From contig CAZRAZ010000014.1 of NCBI GenBank assembly GCA_964598275.1, positions 1 through 18,243 of the forward strand: a stretch of DNA of 18,243 nucleotides, written 5' to 3'. The notes beneath the pieces are model-generated. The model was given only the letters and a program-made list of their open reading frames with translations. It did no database searches and had not been told where the DNA came from. This DNA comes from JAHIEZ01 sp964598275. Lineage in GTDB: Bacteria > Patescibacteriota > Microgenomatia > UBA12405. A program made the translations under genes and the position numbers. Below, piece after piece: positions 14,446 through 18,243 of the stretch. Position 1 is the first letter of the stretch. Each line of letters starts with the position of its first letter.

Positions 14446-16496
14446 TTTTCTATTTTTTTGATGTGGTCGCGGATTTTGATGGCTTGTTCAAAATTCATGT
14501 CATTGGCAAGTTGGCGCATTTGACGTTTAAGATCGCTTAAGTGTTTTTTCAGTTGCGGGGGAGTAAGTGAATTGGGATCAATTTTTAACTTATCTTCGAG
14601 AATCGGGTCTTTTATAGCGGCCTGAATTAGTTGGGGGCGAATGGCTTTGATAATTGATTGGGGAGTGATGCCGTGTTTTTGATTATATTTTTTTTGAAGG
14701 CGACGACGGCGGTTGACCACTCTGATGGCTTGGCGCATAGCATCTGAAATAGTGTCGGCATATAAAATAACTTGACCGGCCAGACTTCTGGAAGCCCGGC
14801 CCATGATTTGGATAAGAGAATTTTTGGAACGCAAGAAACCTTGGGAATCGGCATCAAGAATAGCCACCAAAGAGACTTCGGGTAAATCCAGACCTTCGCG
14901 CAAAAGATTGATACCGACTAAAACATCGTAAGCACCACGACGAAGGTCGTCTAAAATTTGAGTTCTTTTCAGAGTGTCGATATCAGAGTGAAGATAGGCG
15001 ACTTTGAAATTAGCGCCGGTTTTAGCGGTATCAGACAAATAGGCGGCCAGATCTTCGGCCATACGTTTGGTGATAGTAATAACCAGGGTGCGATTTTTGG
15101 CTTTGATTTGATCTTTGATTTGGGAAACCAGGTGAGGAATTTGATCTTTGGTGGAGTGAAGAGTGATGGGAGGATCGATTAAACCGGTGGGGCGAATGAG
15201 CTGTTCGACAATGTGAGCTTTGCTAGTCACACCGTCCGAGGAGCCCCTTCGGGTCACCTCGGAGGAGTGACCTGATCTTGAATCGTTGATTTCCCAGTTG
15301 GCGGGAGTGGCGGAGACATAAATAGCCTTGGGAATACGACTATAGAATTCGGCAAAGGTCAGGGGGCGATTATCCAACGCCGAGGGTAAGCGAAAACCAA
15401 AGTCAATTAAATTTTGTTTACGGGACTGATCGCCACGGTGCATACCGCCGATTTGGGGAATAGTAACGTGAGATTCGTCGATAATGGTCAAAAAGTTTTT
15501 GCCCCAAAGCTGCCGAAAATAGTCAACCAGGGTGTAAGGCGGGTCGCCCGTTAAGCGATCCTGATCAAAGTAAATGGAGTAATTTTCAATGCCGTTGACG
15601 TAACCTAATTCCTGAATCATTTCCAGGTCATAGTTGGTGCGTTGTTGAATGCGATGGGCTTCCAGAAGACGATTTTGGGATTTAAAGATATCAACCTGAC
15701 GGTGGCAATCGGCTTTGATTTTGGCAAAAATAGAAGGCAGGTCGGCATTACCAGCGCCGACATACTGTTTGGCGGGAAAGAGACAGAAGGCGGATAATTT
15801 GATTTCTTGGGAGGAATATGGATGACGATGAATAATGTTGATCAGTTTTTCGCCGGAAAATTCCAGACTTAAAATCCAGTCTTCGTAAGAAGGCCAGATT
15901 TCGACTACTTCTCCTCTAACCCGAAAAGTAGAACGGGTAAATTCGAGCCGATTTCTGGTGTAGTAGAGACTGACCAAATCTTCAAAAAGCTGACGGCGTG
16001 GATAGTTTTTGTCTAAAGAAAAATTAATGGTACGATGGCGAAACTCTTGGGGGGAGCCGATGTTGTAAATACATGAAACAGAGGCGATAACGATATTGTC
16101 GGAGCCGGAAAAAAGATTAGAGGTGGCCGCGAGACGAAGTTTGTCGATAAGCTGATTGATATCAACTTCTTTGGCAATATAGGTATCGGAAGCAGGCAGG
16201 TAGGATTCGGGCTGGTAGTAGTCGTAATAGGAAACAAAATAGGAAACTTTGTTTTTGGGGAAAAGCTCCTTAAATTCCTGATAGAGTTGGGCGGCTAGGG
16301 TTTTGTTGTGAGAGATAACCAGGGTGGGAAGCTTCGTATTTTGAATGATGTTGGCAATAGTAAAAGTTTTGCCGGAACCGGTGACACCAAGCAAGACCTG
16401 TTTGTTGACGCCTTTTTTGAGGTTGTCGGTGAGAGTGGCGATAGCTTGAGGCTGATCCCCCGCCGGTTTAAAGTCTGATTTAAGTTGAAAAGTCAT
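14424..16496 (-). CDS. uvrB: Excinuclease ABC subunit B with an in-frame palindromic-element insertion
   Basis: UvrB verifies damage delivered by UvrA and recruits UvrC. The 690 residues include Walker A GVTGSGKT (37-44), the beta-hairpin region YDYYQPESYLPASDTYIAKE, DESH with QIGGMHRGD, YVSATP, and the C-terminal helicase blocks YLHSDIDTLKRTQIL, DVLVGINLLREGLDLPEVSLVAILDAD and IQIMGRASRS. A UVR motif for UvrC contact lies near the end (LKRQMRQLANDMNFEQAIKIRDHI). Between YVSATPANWEINDS and IVEQLIRPTGL the family normally has only a few residues; here 22 (407-428, Ser/Arg/Gly-rich) are present, encoded by a GC-rich palindrome. The last residues (SLLRG) and the stop come from a related element. 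All catalytic motifs are intact, so the protein should be functional. A TAAAAT box lies 5 bases before the ATG. Confidence 0.97.
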   Translation of the reverse strand: MTFQLKSDFKPAGDQPQAIATLTDNLKKGVNKQVLLGVTGSGKTFTIANIIQNTKLPTLVISHNKTLAAQLYQEFKELFPKNKVSYFVSYYDYYQPESYLPASDTYIAKEVDINQLIDKLRLAATSNLFSGSDNIVIASVSCIYNIGSPQEFRHRTINFSLDKNYPRRQLFEDLVSLYYTRNRLEFTRSTFRVRGEVVEIWPSYEDWILSLEFSGEKLINIIHRHPYSSQEIKLSAFCLFPAKQYVGAGNADLPSIFAKIKADCHRQVDIFKSQNRLLEAHRIQQRTNYDLEMIQELGYVNGIENYSIYFDQDRLTGDPPYTLVDYFRQLWGKNFLTIIDESHVTIPQIGGMHRGDQSRKQNLIDFGFRLPSALDNRPLTFAEFYSRIPKAIYVSATPANWEINDSRSGHSSEVTRRGSSDGVTSKAHIVEQLIRPTGLIDPPITLHSTKDQIPHLVSQIKDQIKAKNRTLVITITKRMAEDLAAYLSDTAKTGANFKVAYLHSDIDTLKRTQILDDLRRGAYDVLVGINLLREGLDLPEVSLVAILDADSQGFLRSKNSLIQIMGRASRSLAGQVILYADTISDAMRQAIRVVNRRRRLQKKYNQKHGITPQSIIKAIRPQLIQAAIKDPILEDKLKIDPNSLTPPQLKKHLSDLKRQMRQLANDMNFEQAIKIRDHIKKIEKRSLLRG
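15219..15278 (-). repeat. In-frame palindromic element inside uvrB
   Basis: An imperfect palindrome of 46 bases (15226-15271) lies within coding sequence. GTCAC (15226-15230) pairs with GTGAC (15267-15271), and TCCGAGG (15235-15241) with CCTCGGA (15257-15263), around a 15-base loop. The surrounding insertion of about 60 bases keeps the frame and adds about 20 residues (RSGHSSEVTRRGSSDGVTSK). Its block GGGTCACCTCGGAGGAGTGA (15251-15270) recurs with one substitution and one extra base at 14421-14441. CAAAGCTCAC (minus strand, 15213-15222) recurs on the plus strand at 14396-14405. Boundaries are approximate. Confidence 0.75.
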
Positions 16497-16501
16497 GGTA
16501 T

Positions 16502-16507
16502 ATTTTA
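16502..16507 (-). promoter_or_regulatory. Candidate -10 box of uvrB (TGtTAAAAT)
   Basis: An extended -10 (TGT before TAAAAT) ends 5 bases before the uvrB ATG on the minus strand. A weak -35 candidate TTATCA lies 16 bases further upstream (plus positions 16524-16529). The site overlaps the -35 of the divergent gene at 16539, so the two promoters should compete for polymerase. Confidence 0.5.
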
Positions 16508-16532
16508 ACAGCAGGCAGAGTGGTGATAAAAT
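16505..16532 (+). promoter_or_regulatory. Promoter of the 84-residue gene (TTAACA-N16-TGaTAAAAT)
   Basis: TTAACA (16505-16510) and TAAAAT (16527-16532), the latter preceded by TGA as in extended -10 promoters, are 16 bases apart. The -10 ends 6 bases before the ATG at 16539. It faces the uvrB promoter across a 42-base gap. Confidence 0.5.
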
Positions 16533-16538
16533 ACGACT

Positions 16539-16793
16539 ATGACCGAACGTTATGTTCCTGAAGAAGGAGGGTTATCTTCGTTGGCAGAAAGGATCGTATT
16601 TTTCGCTGCTCCTTCGACATTAAACAGATTTGGTTTTAGCGCCAAAGAGATAAAGGGATATTCTACAGTGATAGCAAGGGGAGAATTGCCCGATGGTTTT
16701 GAAAGTATCGAGGATTTTGATAAATATATACTAATGAGAATAAAAGATGGTGGAGCATTAAAAGCGAGGAAAAAATCTGCAAGAAAGGCTTAA
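16539..16793 (+). CDS. Small protein of unknown function (84 residues)
   Basis: I do not recognise this protein. It is 84 residues long, soluble in appearance, with a mixed helical first half (LAERIVFFAAPSTLNRFGFSAKEIKGYSTVIARGE), an acidic middle (DGFESIEDFDKYILMRIKDG) and a strongly basic tail (KARKKSARKA) that could touch nucleic acid. It has no signal peptide and no cysteines. It is divergent from uvrB with overlapping promoters, so expression could be linked to repair, but this is inference from position only. A good promoter and -10 spacing like those of known genes support it as real. It is followed by another small gene on the same strand after 44 bases. Confidence 0.7.
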   Translation: MTERYVPEEGGLSSLAERIVFFAAPSTLNRFGFSAKEIKGYSTVIARGELPDGFESIEDFDKYILMRIKDGGALKARKKSARKA

Positions 16794-16826
16794 AAAATCC
16801 AAGGGGAAAAGGGGCTTTGATTTTGT

Positions 16827-16832
16827 TAAACT
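16827..16832 (+). promoter_or_regulatory. Candidate -10 box of the 52-residue gene (TGtTAAACT)
   Basis: TAAACT, preceded by TGT in extended -10 form, ends 5 bases before the ATG at 16838. This matches the spacing seen for the recognised genes and is the main reason to accept the small downstream frame. Confidence 0.35.
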
Positions 16833-16837
16833 AGTTT

Positions 16838-16996
16838 ATGAAAAAAACAAAAATAAAAAATGGCAGGGAAGAGTTGAGGCAGATGATTGTAAAGATGAGA
16901 AAAAACCGATTTGATAACAGCGGGTTTAAACCGACTTTTGCCGGACCGATGAAAAAAGGGGTGCCGGCATTTAGGCGGCCCCAGAATAAGGGTTAG
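16838..16996 (+). CDS. Very small basic protein of unknown function (52 residues)
   Basis: An open frame of 52 codons starting MKKTKIKNGREELRQMIVKM and ending with a Gly/Pro/Arg-rich tail (GPMKKGVPAFRRPQNKG), stop TAG at 16994. It is highly basic with one potential amphipathic helix (residues 10-24). I do not recognise the family. A TGtTAAACT -10-like box 5 bases before the ATG matches the window's other genes; there is no Shine-Dalgarno sequence. Its 3' end overlaps the convergent cysteine-rich gene by 26 bases. Without it and its neighbour, the gap to comM would be about 413 bases, unusually long for this compact region, which modestly supports both. Confidence 0.5.
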   Translation: MKKTKIKNGREELRQMIVKMRKNRFDNSGFKPTFAGPMKKGVPAFRRPQNKG

Positions 16997-17171
16997 AACG
17001 AGAGGGGCGAGATTTGACGTAAGGACTGAAATTAGTGCAAATGGGTTTACCTTTGGGAAGAGGTGTTCTTTCGTGGGGAGAACGAAAACAAAACTCCTGA
17101 CCGCCTTCTACTCCCCAGCATCGACAGGCAGGGCATCTTTCTTTATCTCTAGGCATTTCAGGGAGTAACAC
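16971..17171 (-). CDS. Small cysteine-rich protein of unknown function
   Basis: A 66-residue frame starting at GTG (17171), or 61 residues from the ATG at 17156. It carries five cysteines: C13, C16, C18, C28 and C45 in the longer form, arranged as ERCPACRCWG then QEFCFRSPHE and KPICTNFSPY. The CxxC pair and spaced later cysteines suggest a metal-binding knuckle, though it fits no zinc-ribbon family I can name. The tail is Ser/Arg/Pro-rich. A TATATT lies 7 bases upstream of the GTG, which favours the GTG start under the leaderless pattern; the ATG has no comparable signal. It is divergent from comM and convergent with the 52-residue gene. Chance origin cannot be excluded at this length. Confidence 0.5.
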   Translation of the reverse strand: MLLPEMPRDKERCPACRCWGVEGGQEFCFRSPHERTPLPKGKPICTNFSPYVKSRPSRSNPYSGAA

Positions 17172-17178
17172 TGATGTG

Positions 17179-17184
17179 AATATA
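17179..17184 (-). promoter_or_regulatory. Candidate -10 box of the cysteine-rich gene (TATATT)
   Basis: TATATT on the minus strand ends 7 bases before the GTG at 17171. It lies 10 bases from the divergent comM -10 box, so the two start sites would be back to back. Confidence 0.3.
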
Positions 17185-17194
17185 ACATAAATGG

Positions 17195-17200
17195 TAAAGT
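17195..17200 (+). promoter_or_regulatory. Candidate -10 box of comM (TGgTAAAGT)
   Basis: TAAAGT, preceded by TGG in extended -10 form, ends 6 bases before the ATG at 17207. No Shine-Dalgarno sequence lies between them. Confidence 0.4.
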
Positions 17201-17206
17201 GTCATT

Positions 17207-18243
17207 ATGCTGACAAAGGTAAGAAGTGTGGCCAGTTTTGGTTTGGAGGCGGTGAGTATTGATGTGGAGGTTAATGTAGCCGAAAAAGGTTTTCCCGGAT
17301 TTAATATTGTGGGGCTGGCAAATAAGGCAGTGGAAGAAGCCAAGGAAAGAGTAAAAACAGCTTTGATTAATTCGGATATCGATTTTCCCAACCAAAAAAT
17401 CACCATTAATTTGGCGCCGGCGGATTTACCCAAAGAGGGCTCGGCATATGATCTGCCGATGGCCATGGGCATTGTGGCCGATATGGGCTTGGTGGAACTA
17501 CCTAAAAGTTCGTATTTTTATGGTGAATTGTCGCTTGACGGCAGTTTGAGACATAGTAAAGGAGTGTTTTTGTTGGCAATTTTGGCTAAGGAAAAGGGCA
17601 TAAAAAACATATTTGTACCGAGACTGTCGGCCAACGAGGCCAGTGTGATTGAAGGCATATCGGTGTTTCCGGTGGCCAGTATTACTGAACTTTTAAAACA
17701 TCTGAAAGGTCAGCGGTTGATAAAAAAATTGAGGCCGGTGACAGAGAGTGAAGTACTGTCGGATCTGCGGGCCGAGTTTGATTTTAATGAAGTTATGGGC
17801 CAAGAGATGGCCAAAAGAGCGATGGAGGTGGCGGCGGCGGGCGGACATAATATTTTATTAATGGGACCACCCGGAGCCGGAAAAACGATGCTGGCGCGGG
17901 CGATGGCCGGGATTTTGCCACCATTGACGGAAGCAGAAAGTTTGGAGGTAACTAAAATATATTCAATTTCCGGCAATATCCCTCCGGGAGGATCGCTGGT
18001 AAAACTCCGGCCGTTTAGGTCGCCTCATCATACTATTTCTAAAGTAGGCTTGGTGGGCGGCGGGCCCAATCCCCGACCGGGAGAGATATCAATGTCTCAT
18101 AGGGGAGTCTTGTTTTTGGACGAATTTGCTGAATTTGGCAGAAGTACCCTGGAAGTATTAAGACAACCGATGGAAGACGGCAAGGTGACCATTTCGCGAG
18201 CGGCGGGCAGTGTGACATTTCCGGCTGATTTTATGCTGGTGGC
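17207..18243 (+). CDS. comM: ComM/YifB-type AAA+ ATPase (magnesium chelatase-like; 3' end cut by window edge)
   Basis: The first 345 codons of a ComM (YifB) protein, a hexameric AAA+ helicase that promotes branch migration during integration of transforming DNA in naturally competent bacteria. The N-terminal domain has the family hallmarks: KVRSVASFGLEAVSIDVEV, GFPGFNIVGLANKAVEEAKERV and ITINLAPADLPKEGSAYDLPMAMGI. The ATPase domain shows Walker A GPPGAGKT (220-227), LRPFRSPHHTISKVGLVGGG, PRPGEISMSHRGVLFLDEFAEF with Walker B acids D305-E306, and LEVLRQPMEDGKVTISRAAG. The sequence runs off the right edge; about 150 further residues are expected. The start is well supported by homology. CPR bacteria commonly encode competence genes and may acquire nucleotides or DNA from neighbours, but no other com gene is in this window. 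Confidence 0.96.
   Translation, partial: MLTKVRSVASFGLEAVSIDVEVNVAEKGFPGFNIVGLANKAVEEAKERVKTALINSDIDFPNQKITINLAPADLPKEGSAYDLPMAMGIVADMGLVELPKSSYFYGELSLDGSLRHSKGVFLLAILAKEKGIKNIFVPRLSANEASVIEGISVFPVASITELLKHLKGQRLIKKLRPVTESEVLSDLRAEFDFNEVMGQEMAKRAMEVAAAGGHNILLMGPPGAGKTMLARAMAGILPPLTEAESLEVTKIYSISGNIPPGGSLVKLRPFRSPHHTISKVGLVGGGPNPRPGEISMSHRGVLFLDEFAEFGRSTLEVLRQPMEDGKVTISRAAGSVTFPADFMLV

Noticed and set aside
17108..17472. Two minus-strand open frames over the start of comM.
   Set aside because: They are antisense to the conserved N-terminus of ComM and have no recognisable protein features or promoter-like signals.
1..18243. UGA recoded to glycine, as in Gracilibacteria and SR1.
   Set aside because: No in-frame TGA occurs in the conserved genes, and TGA serves as the uvrB stop; the other stops are TAA or TAG.
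1..18243. CRISPR array, tRNA or rRNA genes, insertion sequences, prophage genes.
   Set aside because: No regularly spaced direct repeats, cloverleaf-like segments, transposase or phage proteins were found in either strand by reading the gaps and frames.

Overview
The window looks like a chromosomal segment of a Candidate Phyla Radiation (Patescibacteria) bacterium, perhaps of the Microgenomates branch. This rests on the mixture of an archaeal-type tyrosyl-tRNA synthetase with otherwise bacterial housekeeping genes, shortened UvrC and RelA/SpoT proteins, very tight packing with overlapping gene ends, AT-rich sequence, and a standard genetic code (no in-frame UGA in conserved genes). The lineage is an inference; no rRNA or ribosomal protein gene is present to prove it.

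Layout. Positions 1-4624 (minus strand): HD-domain hydrolase, then serS, then secA, whose last few codons lie beyond the left edge. 4702-4950 (plus): a small EF-Tu domain-2-like protein, meeting lysS tail to tail at a shared TTAA. 4947-6902 (minus): greA then lysS. 6903-7111: divergent intergenic region with several inverted repeats. 7112-10425 (plus): a membrane-anchored sortase, a short RelA/SpoT enzyme and tyrS, closely packed. 10409-16496 (minus): nucleotide excision repair operon uvrB-uvrA-uvrC, converging on and overlapping tyrS. 16539-17171: three small unrecognised genes, the last cysteine-rich and on the minus strand. 17207 to the right edge (plus): a ComM/YifB-type AAA+ protein, cut by the window edge. 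No stretch longer than 300 bases is without a gene, provided the small genes at 16838 and 17171 are real.

Functionally the window covers protein secretion and surface anchoring (SecA, sortase), translation (SerRS, LysRS, TyrRS, EF-Tu-like factor), transcript cleavage (GreA), stringent response (Rel), DNA repair (UvrABC) and DNA uptake/processing (ComM). I see no prophage, insertion sequence, CRISPR array, tRNA or rRNA.

Two observations stand out. First, a GC-rich palindromic element sits in frame inside uvrB, adding about 20 residues just after the SATP helicase motif, and a related copy lies at the uvrB 3' end, where it supplies the last codons and the stop. This resembles the in-frame palindromic elements of Rickettsia. 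Second, eleven genes have a TANNNT hexamer (mostly TAAAAT) only 5-9 bases before the start codon and generally no Shine-Dalgarno sequence, which predicts widespread leaderless mRNA. The EF-Tu-like gene, with a full promoter, leader and strong ribosome binding site, is the clear exception.
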